A DNA stretch of 64,000 nucleotides, taken from contig NZ_SORW01000012.1 in assembly GCF_004405105.1 (NCBI RefSeq), positions 307,240-371,239 of the forward strand, in the 5' to 3' direction. The notes below the pieces were generated by a model that worked only from the letters and a program-made list of their open reading frames with translations, was not told where the DNA came from and did no database searches. Source of the stretch: Jeotgalibacillus sp. R-1-5s-1. Its GTDB lineage: Bacteria > Bacillota > Bacilli > Bacillales > Jeotgalibacillaceae. Made by a program: the position numbers and the translations under genes. Positions 16,462-24,112 of the stretch are shown one piece after another; positions within the stretch are counted from its first letter, which is position 1, and every line of letters starts with the position of its first letter.

Positions 16462-16884
16462 ATGTTTTTTTTCTTAATGATTCAATTGCTCATGCTGGTG
16501 GCCTGCCAGTCTATTTACAAAACCCGGTCGTTTAGTTCGGAGAGATATGCAGATGCGTATGTCACCCTCATGGGTAGCACATACGGAATAAGCATGTCTG
16601 TCTGCATCGGAATCTATTTCAGTGCTCCGCTGTGGTCAGCTGTCCTTCCCCTTGCAGCAGGCTTTGGATTCGGCTGGCTGAGCGGTAAAGGAAATGCTGT
16701 CATAGCAGGTGCCATGTCTGGACTGTCCTCCGGATTAATGGGCATCATGCTGACCGCTGCATTAGAGAATCCAGCCCTATGCGGGATTCCGATCCAACCT
16801 GTTAATCATCAGTTGATCCTCGTTTTGGTGACAGGCTACTTCGGTGTCAGCGTTCTTTTTTCAGGCAGGATTCAGGAAAGATAA
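16462..16884 (+). CDS. Small integral membrane protein beside the mnx operon (2)
   Basis: A 140-residue hydrophobic protein with four membrane segments. It begins 13 nt after the previous gene, with GAGGAG upstream. The motif GAMSGLSSGLMGIML (about 87-101) matches the paralogue upstream, and both have an early VYRDR or YKTRSF-type basic loop after helix 1. A single Cys lies in the first helix (VACQS). No family was recognised. The link to manganese oxidation is by position only. Confidence 0.7.
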   Translation: MFFFLMIQLLMLVACQSIYKTRSFSSERYADAYVTLMGSTYGISMSVCIGIYFSAPLWSAVLPLAAGFGFGWLSGKGNAVIAGAMSGLSSGLMGIMLTAALENPALCGIPIQPVNHQLILVLVTGYFGVSVLFSGRIQER

Positions 16885-16928
16885 ATGGGATTTTATGTTA
16901 TGATATGTTAAAAACGGAGTGACAATAT

Positions 16929-17402
16929 TTGAACAGAATTACTGATGAAAACAGAACCGATATCAGGTTATTTTTCAAAGAACATTGGGGAAGCAGTGAT
17001 ATGGTACTATCCACCGGCACTTACGATTGTTCCTCGTTGGAAGGTTTTTTCTCAGGTGAACCGCACAGCATCACTGGTTTAGTCACTTATGTGATTAAAC
17101 CAGACGTTATTGAGGTGATTTCGCTGGACAGCGTTGAACAAGGCAAGGGAATAGGCAGCCAGTTGATGCAAGAGGTTGAAAAAGAAGCCCTGGATAGAGG
17201 GATGAAGGTAATTGAATTGATCACAACCAATGATAACCTTCAGGCGTTGAAATTTTATCAAAAACGGGGCTACTATCTCGCTGCACTTTTCCCTGATGCA
17301 GTTAAGAAAGCACGTGAGAAAAAACCATCCATTCCGCTGATCAGTGAGGATGGCATTCCAATACGGGATGAAATTCTTTTGCGTAAGGAACTGATCATAT
17401 GA
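16929..17402 (+). CDS. GNAT-family N-acetyltransferase
   Basis: A 157-residue acetyltransferase. The acetyl-CoA-binding motif QGKGIGSQL (71-79) and the motif B region NDNLQALKFYQKRGY (about 102-116) are intact. The start is TTG at 16929, with GGAG 9 nt upstream. It overlaps the following nucleotidyltransferase by ATGA. The pairing with an antibiotic-nucleotidyltransferase-like gene hints at drug modification, but the substrate is unknown. Confidence 0.85.
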   Translation: MNRITDENRTDIRLFFKEHWGSSDMVLSTGTYDCSSLEGFFSGEPHSITGLVTYVIKPDVIEVISLDSVEQGKGIGSQLMQEVEKEALDRGMKVIELITTNDNLQALKFYQKRGYYLAALFPDAVKKAREKKPSIPLISEDGIPIRDEILLRKELII

Positions 17403-17974
17403 ATATGGATTTTAAGCAATGCCATGAAATCCGAAAGTTAATGACTGATTTTCCGGCTTACTGGTTTATGGCCGGCGGCTGGGCGATAGACCTTGCGATC
17501 GGGCGAAAGACGAGGGATCATCATGATATTGAGATTGGCGTTTTGCGAGGTAATCAGCAGGCTGTATTTTCTTTTTTTACCGACTGGTCGTTTCGGAAGG
17601 TAGTAAGAGGCGAATTCCATTCATGGCAAGGTGAACAGCTTGCGCTTCCGGTGCATGAACTGCATGGTGGCTATCAGGGGCTAAACCTTGAAGTTTTGCT
17701 AAATGAACATGATCAAAAGGATTGGATTTTCAGAAGAGATCAATTGATTAGGCGACCACTCGAAAAAAGCATCTTACATTTTGGTGGAATCCCCTGCCTT
17801 GCACCGGAAATCGTCCTTTTGTATAAGGCCAGTAAACCGCGTGCAAAGGATGAAGAGGATTTTGAGAATATATTACCGTTTCTTCAGACTGATCAGGCAT
17901 CCTGGCTGAATGATGCTTTAAAGATACATAAACCGGATCACCACTGGATCAACGAATTAAAATGTTTCACGTGA
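17399..17974 (+). CDS. Aminoglycoside/lincosamide-type nucleotidyltransferase
   Basis: A 191-residue protein of the nucleotidyltransferase superfamily, close in pattern to the aminoglycoside-2''-adenylyltransferase and LinA-like group. The active-site signature GGWAIDLAIGRKTRDHHDIEIGV is at 26-48, with the GGW motif and carboxylates near 43-45. The family transfers AMP from ATP to an antibiotic hydroxyl. Resistance cannot be claimed from sequence. The last four codons and stop overlap a perfect parS site. Confidence 0.78.
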   Translation: MNMDFKQCHEIRKLMTDFPAYWFMAGGWAIDLAIGRKTRDHHDIEIGVLRGNQQAVFSFFTDWSFRKVVRGEFHSWQGEQLALPVHELHGGYQGLNLEVLLNEHDQKDWIFRRDQLIRRPLEKSILHFGGIPCLAPEIVLLYKASKPRAKDEEDFENILPFLQTDQASWLNDALKIHKPDHHWINELKCFT

Positions 17975-17978
17975 AACA
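17963..17978. other. Chromosomal parS site (ParB/Spo0J binding)
   Basis: TGTTTCACGTGAAACA is a perfect 16-bp palindrome matching the bacterial parS consensus. It overlaps the 3' end and stop codon (17972-17974) of the nucleotidyltransferase gene. ParB loads here and spreads; SMC is recruited. Chromosomal parS sites cluster around the replication origin, so the window probably lies in the origin-proximal part of the chromosome. Confidence 0.9.
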
Positions 17979-18061
17979 AAAAAAGAACGTACGAGAACTG
18001 CCCCATAAAAGTTAGACTAGTTTTTAACTTTTATGGGGCAGTTCAGAGACGTTCTTTTTTT
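17979..18061. terminator. Nested hairpin: terminator carrying IS3-like inverted ends
   Basis: Outer arms AAAAAAGAACGT and ACGTTCTTTTTT form a bidirectional terminator. Between them sits a second long perfect stem, from GAACTGCCCCATAAAAGTTA (17995-18014) to its complement (ending at 18045). The inner arm resembles IS3-family terminal inverted repeats (TGAACTG-type). It looks like two IS ends joined without a transposase, inserted into an existing terminator loop. Confidence 0.7.
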
Positions 18062-18064
18062 ACG

Positions 18065-18556
18065 TCAAACTGTTAAATCCAGTTCAGACTTCATCGCGGC
18101 TGCCTGTTGTGAAAGCTTTCGCAAAACCGTGGAAAAAATGGCAATGACGGCTGAAGCGAAAATGATGCCTAATCCGAGAAGAGCAATCCCCGGGTGAAGC
18201 ACGCTTTGTGTCGCAAGCATGACGGCACCGGCAACATACAAAATGATAATTGTCTGAGCACAGTAGCTGATTGTCTTAAAATGGATTGCTGATCGACGTG
18301 AAAATGCTGCTTTTTGCTGGATCAAGTTTAATAACAAAAACGACTGATAAATGGCGATAAAAAACGGAATCAGAGTGCTGTAAATTCCGAGAAGAACCGG
18401 CCATTTCAGATAAGCGTATGCCGGGTCCATTGCCACACTCTGGTCTGCTGCATACGGAAGCAAAAACACACTTAATGCGATGATGGTCAGACTGATGATA
18501 ACAAGCGTTGCTTTTAAAAAACGAATTGAGTTTTTACTCAAGCTAGACACCTCCAT
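18065..18556 (-). CDS. DUF2975 membrane protein
   Basis: A 163-residue protein with four membrane segments (about 13-33, 48-72, 93-115, 120-145), fitting the DUF2975 family. Members are often encoded next to small XRE regulators; none is adjacent here. GGAGGTG lies upstream, although the downstream ATG in the leader could also serve. Function unknown. Confidence 0.75.
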   Translation of the reverse strand: MEVSSLSKNSIRFLKATLVIISLTIIALSVFLLPYAADQSVAMDPAYAYLKWPVLLGIYSTLIPFFIAIYQSFLLLNLIQQKAAFSRRSAIHFKTISYCAQTIIILYVAGAVMLATQSVLHPGIALLGLGIIFASAVIAIFSTVLRKLSQQAAAMKSELDLTV

Positions 18557-18659
18557 ATATTTACTTTTGTTTTATCATAACATATTTTTATTGTTTTACG
18601 ATAAATTTATTCGAAAAAATCGAAAATTTTCCACTTTAAAATAATGAAGCCAATAAAAC

Positions 18660-18774
18660 GTGCCAGATCATTCCTTCGCTTTCCGCGGCCGCGCGGTGAG
18701 CCAGCTAGTGCTACGCACTACGCTGTCTCACCTGTCGCTTCTCTGCCGCAGGAGTCTTCGGAATGACCTGGCAC
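18660..18774. repeat. Second copy of the inverted-repeat-bounded element
   Basis: GTGCCAGATCATTC (18660-18673) and GAATGACCTGGCAC (18761-18774) pair at 13 of 14 positions. The GC-rich core from GGCCGCGCGGTGAGCC to GCCGCAGGAGTCT matches the copy at 3552-3808, while the left half of that copy is missing. The small inner stem differs in sequence (AGTGCTACGCACT) but still pairs. Confidence 0.8.
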
Positions 18775-18846
18775 TTTTTGTTTTTTAAAAGGAGAGTCAT
18801 TGCTTATAAAACAAAAACATAACCCAATTAACCAGGAAAGGACTTT

Positions 18847-19821
18847 TTAAGGAGATATGATGATTTCATCACCCAATTTTACTTCGTTTAATTCATCATA
18901 TGGTGTAAGAATAAACTCTTCAGGAATATCCCCTTCAAACCAATATCTGATCATTGAAAGTGAGTCCTCCGAAACACCATCAGTCTTTATATCTATCACA
19001 GACTCATTGCCCGAATTTATTTTTAATCGAAATGAATCTTCTAGACCAGTTGCATCAAAAATGACCAAAACTGATGCTGGACCCACTGCAAGTTTTTCAA
19101 GTTCGACTTTACGTCCATCATACAATGTGACCGTTTGATCTAACTGGATTTCTTGCACGTGACTCTTCATTTGCTCTCCTGGAAGGTTTAATGTAAATGT
19201 CCATGGATTCTGGATTATTTCAGGGTCTACTTCACTTCTTAATACTCTGTTTATTTCTAGTTCCAATTGAAAGTCTTGGCTTTCAGGAAGATCATAGACA
19301 TCAAATTCAGAGTAGATGGTAAAGGCATTTCCCGGTTCATCAATAGATTGTCCACCTGATGGATAGGAGATATCCTGACCGTTCAGCTTTGCGTTCCCTA
19401 ATAAATGTTCTCTATAACTAAACTCCACCCCGGCAGCTGGTTCAAATGTTGAGCTGATCAGGATGCGTCCTGCATCGAGCATGATTTCATTCACCGTCAG
19501 TTTCCCGTATTCATTTTCTGCTGTTTCTCCAACCTGGACTTTATAAGCTGAGTAATCGGGTGGTGAAACCTGATTGACGAATTCTTCAATGGTTCCGCCG
19601 ACATGTGGCTGGTCTGCAACGAGTGGCTCAGATAAGTAAAAGCTGATCGGGATGGCGGCGAGCATGAGAACCGCAACTGTGATGACTTTTAGGTTATGAC
19701 GCTTTTTCGGTTTGAGCTTTTTTTGTATCCTGCGCGCCCATTTCTTCTGCTCGAAATGGGACAGCTCATCGAATTCTTCTATCTCCAAATTCAAGTTATT
19801 TAACTCGTTATAAATACTCAT
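18847..19821 (-). CDS. DUF4179-type membrane protein, probable anti-sigma factor
   Basis: A 324-residue protein with a cytoplasmic N-terminal segment (1-44, including FEQKKWARRIQKKLKPKKRH), one membrane helix (about 46-63) and a large extracytoplasmic part. The DUF4179 immunoglobulin-like region covers about 85-200. It starts 2 nt after the stop codon of a sigma factor gene, the standard layout for anti-sigma factors that hold their sigma at the membrane. The inducing signal is unknown. Confidence 0.78.
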   Translation of the reverse strand: MSIYNELNNLNLEIEEFDELSHFEQKKWARRIQKKLKPKKRHNLKVITVAVLMLAAIPISFYLSEPLVADQPHVGGTIEEFVNQVSPPDYSAYKVQVGETAENEYGKLTVNEIMLDAGRILISSTFEPAAGVEFSYREHLLGNAKLNGQDISYPSGGQSIDEPGNAFTIYSEFDVYDLPESQDFQLELEINRVLRSEVDPEIIQNPWTFTLNLPGEQMKSHVQEIQLDQTVTLYDGRKVELEKLAVGPASVLVIFDATGLEDSFRLKINSGNESVIDIKTDGVSEDSLSMIRYWFEGDIPEEFILTPYDELNEVKLGDEIIISP

Positions 19822-19823
19822 CC

Positions 19824-20363
19824 CTACACCTCACTTCTTGATATCAGCATGTGTCTGATTTTTTTGCGTCCGCGTGAAAGTTTGTTGTGGATCCATGATT
19901 CTCTCACATTCCATTGCGCTGCGATCTCTTTTGATGACTGACCATTGCCATAATACTGACGGAATAGTTTTTGTTCCTCAGCGGATAAGGGGGCGAGCAG
20001 TTCTTCAAGGTCGGCTTGTTCCCGAGCGTCCTGTTGTGAAAACAGCTCATCCGTCAGTTTTCCATATGACTGTTCTCTTTGCCTCTGCCTGATTTGTTTT
20101 CGCTGGTAGTCAATGGCTTTATATTTTGCCACAGCCGCCACCCAGTGTTTTAACGTATTTTTAGCGGGATCATATGCCCCTATGTTTTGCCAGATGGCAA
20201 GAATCGTATCGTCCAGACATTCTTCAAAATCCTGATCCTCAACGGTGAGCTGTTTTCGGATAATCGATTTTATGAGTCCGCCATACTGCTGAATGAGAAG
20301 AGCGATCGCCTCTTCGTTTTGATTGTGTAAAAGGGTTATTAGCTTTTGATCGTGATCCTGCAT
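19824..20363 (-). CDS. Sigma-70-family (ECF-like) sigma factor
   Basis: A 179-residue sigma factor. The start at 20363 (MQDHDQKLITLLHNQN) is chosen because a GGGGTG ribosome site precedes it. Region 2 spans about 15-90 (ALLIQQYGGLIKSIIRKQL, DDTILAIWQNIGAYDPAKNTLKHWVAAVAKYKAIDYQRKQ). Region 4 spans about 120-172 (LLAPLSAEEQKLFRQYYGNGQSSKEIAAQWNVRESWIHNKLSRGRKKI). It is cotranscribed with its probable anti-sigma factor. Self-activation is expected, but no clear ECF promoter was identified. Confidence 0.85.
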   Translation of the reverse strand: MQDHDQKLITLLHNQNEEAIALLIQQYGGLIKSIIRKQLTVEDQDFEECLDDTILAIWQNIGAYDPAKNTLKHWVAAVAKYKAIDYQRKQIRQRQREQSYGKLTDELFSQQDAREQADLEELLAPLSAEEQKLFRQYYGNGQSSKEIAAQWNVRESWIHNKLSRGRKKIRHMLISRSEV

Positions 20364-20550
20364 GATACACCCCGTTCCTGTTTTACTCGGTACCTGTCTG
20401 TTAATACGATTCATTTTCGCAAAAGCTATCAGAAGTCCTTTAAAAAGTTGGGATTTATGTAAATTTGATTCAGTTGATGTTGGACGCGGCGTTGAAACTG
20501 CTTGATTTAGAGCGGCTTGGTTTCGCGCCAAATAGAGGTGGCCAACAAGG

Positions 20551-20739
20551 ATTCCTTCACTGCCGTTACTTTTTCAATCGTTCCAGATTTTTTATCCTTC
20601 TTTTGAAAAATTAATTCACTCGTTAAGGAAATTTATTCCTTCATTTAGTCCACACCTCCTATTTATCCCTTCACACCCGAGACTGATTCCCTTCATTCCC
20701 CGCTCGGATTCCTTCTTTTCAAATCACGATTCCTTCACT
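20551..20739 (+). repeat. Nine-box periodic array (class II), locus C
   Basis: Boxes like ATTCCTTCAC begin at 20551, 20572, 20593, 20614, 20635, 20665, 20687, 20708 and 20729. The steps 21,21,21,21,30,22,21,21 are identical to those at 7974-8162. The array lies between the mhqO-like terminator and the sigma operon start. Confidence 0.78.
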
Positions 20740-20758
20740 CCCTCCTCTCACCTGCGCA

Positions 20759-20793
20759 ACAAAAAAACACCCCACGACTCGTCACGGGGTGCT
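20759..20793 (-). terminator. Terminator of the mhqO-like gene
   Basis: On the minus strand GCACCCC pairs with GGGGTGT around a 12-nt loop, followed by seven T residues, 15 nt beyond the stop codon. Confidence 0.85.
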
Positions 20794-20807
20794 TCACTAA
20801 AGAATAC

Positions 20808-21791
20808 TTATTCTTTTTCAAATGTCTTCGTACTTCTGACGGTATCAATCGGTCGGACCATTGCCTCGATTTCTTCCCGTTTCGGCTCAAGAAACGGCGG
20901 CAGTGACAGCTTTTCGCCAAGCGTTTCGTATGGCTCATCGCCCATAAAGCCGGGTCCGTCTGTGGCAAATTCAAAGAGGATCTGCGGCGCAACGCGGACG
21001 TACAGAGATTTAAAGAAAAAGCGGTCTACGAAGCCGGATGTCGGAAACCCGAAGCCTTTCATGCGCTCATCCCAATCATCGAGCATGTCGCGATCCTCAA
21101 GGCGGAAGGCGGCATGATGGACCGTTCCGTATCCCTGCTGCGCCTGCGGCAGAAACGTGTTGTGCTCCACGATGATTTGCGAACCGTTACCTCCCTCCCC
21201 TGTTTCAAACAGGTGAAAAGACTTTTCCTCCGCTACTTCTTTAAACAGCAACACTTTTTCAAGCATTTCTTTAAAATAATCGAATTGCTCAACACGGACA
21301 AAGATCGGTCCCAGTCCCGTAATCGCGTACTCCAGCGGAACCGGCCCATTTTGCCATGGGGTGCCTGGTTCCACGCCCTCATTTCCTTCATCTGAAATGA
21401 GCTGGTATTGCTGATCATCGAAATCAACAAAGGATAAGGTCTTTTTGCCAAACTGCTCTTTTACCCCTTTGTGCTTTACGCCGAGGCGGTCAAAACGCTC
21501 GACCCAATAATCAATCGCCGCATCGCTTGGCACACGAAAGGACGTTTTGGAAATTTCATTGGTGCCATGATTTCCTTTTGGAATGCCTGGAAAATCAAAA
21601 AAGGTCATATCGGTTCCCGGACTTCCAGTATCGTCTGCAAAGAACAGGTGATAAGTCTGAATGTCATCCTGGTTGACCGTTTTTTTCACGAGACGCATGC
21701 CGAGTACATACGTAAAAAACTCATAATTTTTCTCCGCGCTGCTGGTGATCGCTGTCACGTGGTGGATTCCCTTTAATTCTTTAATTGACAT
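20808..21791 (-). CDS. mhqO: Ring-cleaving (hydro)quinone dioxygenase, MhqO-like
   Basis: A 327-residue protein of two glyoxalase/VOC repeats (about 6-135 and 155-285), the extradiol dioxygenase fold. Metal ligands are likely His10 or His11 (GIHHVTA), the second-module His residues (GTVHHAAFRL) and a Glu near LFEFATDGPG. In Bacillus the MhqO/MhqA/MhqE family handles thiol-reactive quinones and hydroquinones under MhqR control. No MhqR gene or operator was recognised here. GAAGGAGGG precedes the ATG. The gene is monocistronic. Confidence 0.82.
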   Translation of the reverse strand: MSIKELKGIHHVTAITSSAEKNYEFFTYVLGMRLVKKTVNQDDIQTYHLFFADDTGSPGTDMTFFDFPGIPKGNHGTNEISKTSFRVPSDAAIDYWVERFDRLGVKHKGVKEQFGKKTLSFVDFDDQQYQLISDEGNEGVEPGTPWQNGPVPLEYAITGLGPIFVRVEQFDYFKEMLEKVLLFKEVAEEKSFHLFETGEGGNGSQIIVEHNTFLPQAQQGYGTVHHAAFRLEDRDMLDDWDERMKGFGFPTSGFVDRFFFKSLYVRVAPQILFEFATDGPGFMGDEPYETLGEKLSLPPFLEPKREEIEAMVRPIDTVRSTKTFEKE

Positions 21792-21963
21792 GCTTAAAGC
21801 CCTCCTTCAAGTCAGTTCACTTCTGCATCTAGCATCTTATGAACGGGTGATTTGTGCAAGAATTCTGTTTCATGGAGTGTTCCCTATTCATTTTTTGACG
21901 AAATTCCTTCATAATAGACCAAAGTCTGAATTTAGCCCTGTGAAGAACGAAAGGAGGACAAGG

Positions 21964-22458
21964 ATGAAGATTCCGAAAGTTGATTTTTATTTCGGCGCGC
22001 TGCTGTCTCAGCTTGTGAATAGAGGCTACACACCTGTCATGAAGGAAAGCGGTAACGATCGTCGCATCTATGCGCTTGAAAAGGATTCGGGAAGCTACCT
22101 GATTTATGCCAAGTATTCATTTACGCCCCGTCTAAAATCGGAATCGAAAATCTGGACATTCTTCTTTTACGATACCGAGCTTGAAAAGACGCTTGGTCAG
22201 GACGGACGCTATTTATTTGCCTTCATTTGCGGGGAGGATGATCTGAACAATTCGGAAATTCTGCTGCTGACTGAAAGTGAAGTCATTGAATGCATCCAGA
22301 CCACTGATGAATCGAGTAAATGGCTGACGATTGAAATGGCGAACCGCAAGCGGACACTGACGATTCGCGGGAACGCCCACACGAAAGGAACCCCCTCTTT
22401 ACGTATCCCGAGAAGTGCAGATCAGCGGTTGGAGGATTTGCCAACGATGCTGTTTTAG
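21964..22458 (+). CDS. Hypothetical protein (164 aa)
   Basis: A soluble protein of unknown family. The start at 21964 (MKIPKVDFYFGALLSQL) follows AAAGGAGG at 21951-21958, which rules out the longer reading. The middle contains FTPRLKSESKIWTFFFYDTELEKTL and a strand-rich RYLFAFICGEDDLNNSEILLLTESEVIECI, somewhat reminiscent of restriction-endonuclease-like folds, but no PD-(D/E)xK motif is clear. It is followed 16 nt later by a small helix-hairpin-helix gene, so a nucleic-acid role is possible but unproven. Confidence 0.65.
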   Translation: MKIPKVDFYFGALLSQLVNRGYTPVMKESGNDRRIYALEKDSGSYLIYAKYSFTPRLKSESKIWTFFFYDTELEKTLGQDGRYLFAFICGEDDLNNSEILLLTESEVIECIQTTDESSKWLTIEMANRKRTLTIRGNAHTKGTPSLRIPRSADQRLEDLPTMLF

Positions 22459-22474
22459 ATTGGAGTGAGTGAAG

Positions 22475-22678
22475 ATGGCAAACAGAACACCACTGCCTCA
22501 ACATTTGAGTCAGCCAGCAAAGCGCGCATTTGCGCAAAAAGAGATTAATTCACTTGAAATCGTTGCCCACTATACAGAAAAAGAGCTTCTTGCACTGCAC
22601 GGCGTCGGTCCGAAGACCATCCGTCAGCTAAAAGAAGAGATGGAGAAACAGCAGCTTTCATTTAAGTTGGATGAGTGA
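22475..22678 (+). CDS. Small helix-hairpin-helix protein (RNA polymerase alpha-CTD-like)
   Basis: A 67-residue protein whose fold matches the helix-hairpin-helix DNA-binding domain, as in the RNA polymerase alpha C-terminal domain. Key residues are ALHGVGPKTIRQLKEEM (about 44-60). ATG 22475 is preferred to GTG 22469 because GGAG lies 9 nt upstream of it. It probably forms an operon with the previous gene. Such stand-alone domains are common in Bacillaceae; target unknown. Confidence 0.75.
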   Translation: MANRTPLPQHLSQPAKRAFAQKEINSLEIVAHYTEKELLALHGVGPKTIRQLKEEMEKQQLSFKLDE

Positions 22679-22737
22679 CGATGTTCTGGTGATGCTGAAA
22701 AACAATTAAACAAATATGCATATGTGAATTTACAGCG

Positions 22738-22765
22738 AAAAAAGAGCCCGTAAAGGCTCTTTTTT
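22738..22765. terminator. Bidirectional terminator between convergent genes
   Basis: AAAAAAGAGCC and GGCTCTTTTTT form an 11-bp stem with a 6-nt loop. It serves the helix-hairpin-helix gene on plus and hxlB on minus. Confidence 0.9.
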
Positions 22766-23322
22766 CATTCAAGATTGGCATGCTTTCCATACATTTGATT
22801 AGAATCAAGCCCCCGCTGATCCATGATGCTTAAAATGACCGCATCATAAAACAGGAGAAGGGTTTGTTCAAAAAGGGATCCCATTGGCTGAATGGTCTGC
22901 TTTTCGTCCTCCTGATCCTTTTTGGCACCAGGCAATTTCACAGCTACGTCTGCCAATGCACCGATCGTTGAATCGGGTGTAACGGTTACAGCTGCGACTA
23001 TTCCGTTTAGCTTTTTCGCTTTTTGCACGACAGGAATGAGAGAGGATGTTTCACCGGAACCTGTACCGATAACAAGGAGATCTCCCTCTTCTAAATTGGC
23101 TGTGACAGTCTCGCCCACGACATAAGCGTCAATGCCCATGTGCATAAGACGCATTGCAAAAGCCTTTCCCATTAATCCTGAACGGCCCGCTCCTGTTACG
23201 AATACCTTATCAGAAGCCAGGATCTGATCAGCCAGATGTTGCACATCCTGATTGGAGATTTGTCCGGTTGACTGATTCAGTTCATCAACGATGGTTGTTA
23301 CATAGTCAGCCGTTTTCATCAT
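22765..23322 (-). CDS. hxlB: 6-phospho-3-hexuloisomerase
   Basis: A 185-residue SIS-domain enzyme that isomerises D-arabino-3-hexulose 6-phosphate to fructose 6-phosphate, the second step of the ribulose monophosphate pathway for formaldehyde. The sugar-phosphate-binding motif VFVTGAGRSGLMGKAFAMRLMHMG is at about 37-60 and the second SIS strand VIGTGSGETSSLIPVVQKAKKLNG at about 84-107. The gene directly follows hxlA with no gap. Confidence 0.92.
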   Translation of the reverse strand: MMKTADYVTTIVDELNQSTGQISNQDVQHLADQILASDKVFVTGAGRSGLMGKAFAMRLMHMGIDAYVVGETVTANLEEGDLLVIGTGSGETSSLIPVVQKAKKLNGIVAAVTVTPDSTIGALADVAVKLPGAKKDQEDEKQTIQPMGSLFEQTLLLFYDAVILSIMDQRGLDSNQMYGKHANLE

Positions 23323-23955
23323 TTATGCTCCTTTGATCAGCCTTTGCATTTCTTTGGCCGTTGCCTTTTTATCATCCTGTCCTGTAATGCCGCCGCCAAC
23401 AATGACGAGATCCGGCTGTTGTTCAATCACTTCCGGCAGCTGCTCGAGCTTAATTCCGCCTGCTACAGCTGTCTTTGTGTTTTTCACGACGCGCTTGATT
23501 GTCGCAAGATCCTTGAAGGAATCCTGTCCAACCGCCTGAAGGTCGTAGCCAGTGTGTACGCAGATGTAGTCTACGCCAAGAGCGTCCAGCTCCTTCGCAC
23601 GGGTTTCAATATCTTTTACAGCAATCATATCAACCAGTATTTCTTTGCCCTGCTTTTTCGCTTCCTCAACAGCACCTCTGATCGACTCGTCCTCTGCCGC
23701 GCCTAAAATCGTGATGATATCCGCTCCGGCTTCTGAAGCCTGACTGACTTCATAGCCTGCTGCATCCATAATTTTAAGGTCAGCCAAAACAGTCAGATTT
23801 GGAAATGCCGCTTTGACTTCTTTTACGGCCTTAAGCCCTTCATTAATGACAACAGGTGTACCGATTTCGACGACATCAATATAGTCCTCTACTTCCTTCA
23901 CCACTTCAATTGCGCCAGGAATGTCTACAAGATCTAATGCTAATTGTAACTTCAT
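23323..23955 (-). CDS. hxlA: 3-hexulose-6-phosphate synthase
   Basis: A 210-residue TIM-barrel aldolase of the OMP-decarboxylase superfamily. It condenses formaldehyde with ribulose 5-phosphate. The start at 23955 (MKLQLALDLVDIPGA) follows AAGGAG. The characteristic DLKIMDAAGYEV (about 61-72) carries the active-site Asp/Lys/Asp set, and VAGGI and IVGGGITG form the phosphate site. With hxlB and the divergent hxlR it forms the standard Bacillus formaldehyde-detoxification locus. Confidence 0.93.
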   Translation of the reverse strand: MKLQLALDLVDIPGAIEVVKEVEDYIDVVEIGTPVVINEGLKAVKEVKAAFPNLTVLADLKIMDAAGYEVSQASEAGADIITILGAAEDESIRGAVEEAKKQGKEILVDMIAVKDIETRAKELDALGVDYICVHTGYDLQAVGQDSFKDLATIKRVVKNTKTAVAGGIKLEQLPEVIEQQPDLVIVGGGITGQDDKKATAKEMQRLIKGA

Positions 23956-24013
23956 CGATAACCCGCTCCTTTTAAAATGATTGTATGATGCTGTCTTAAT
24001 ACAGCATGTGGGC

Positions 24014-24081
24014 AAGTATACAAGCGTTGTTACCAAATTGAAAGTACGCAATCTTATGTGATATAGTGTCTAAAAGTATAC
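24014..24081. promoter_or_regulatory. Candidate HxlR-binding repeats
   Basis: AAGTATAC at 24014-24021 and 24074-24081, with the related AAGTACGC at 24042-24049, lie in the hxlA-hxlR divergent gap. HxlR activates hxlAB in Bacillus subtilis through two sites upstream of hxlA. Whether these repeats are those sites is an inference. Confidence 0.45.
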
Positions 24082-24112
24082 TAATGGATCATACTGGGCC
24101 GGAGGAGAGCAC

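Noticed and set aside
20364..20531. Longer N terminus of the sigma factor
   Set aside because: The extra 56 residues have no sigma-factor character, and a GGGGTG ribosome site precedes the internal ATG at 20363.
23956..24051. Longer hxlA start
   Set aside because: The family begins MKLQLALD and AAGGAG precedes ATG 23955; the extension crosses the regulatory repeats.
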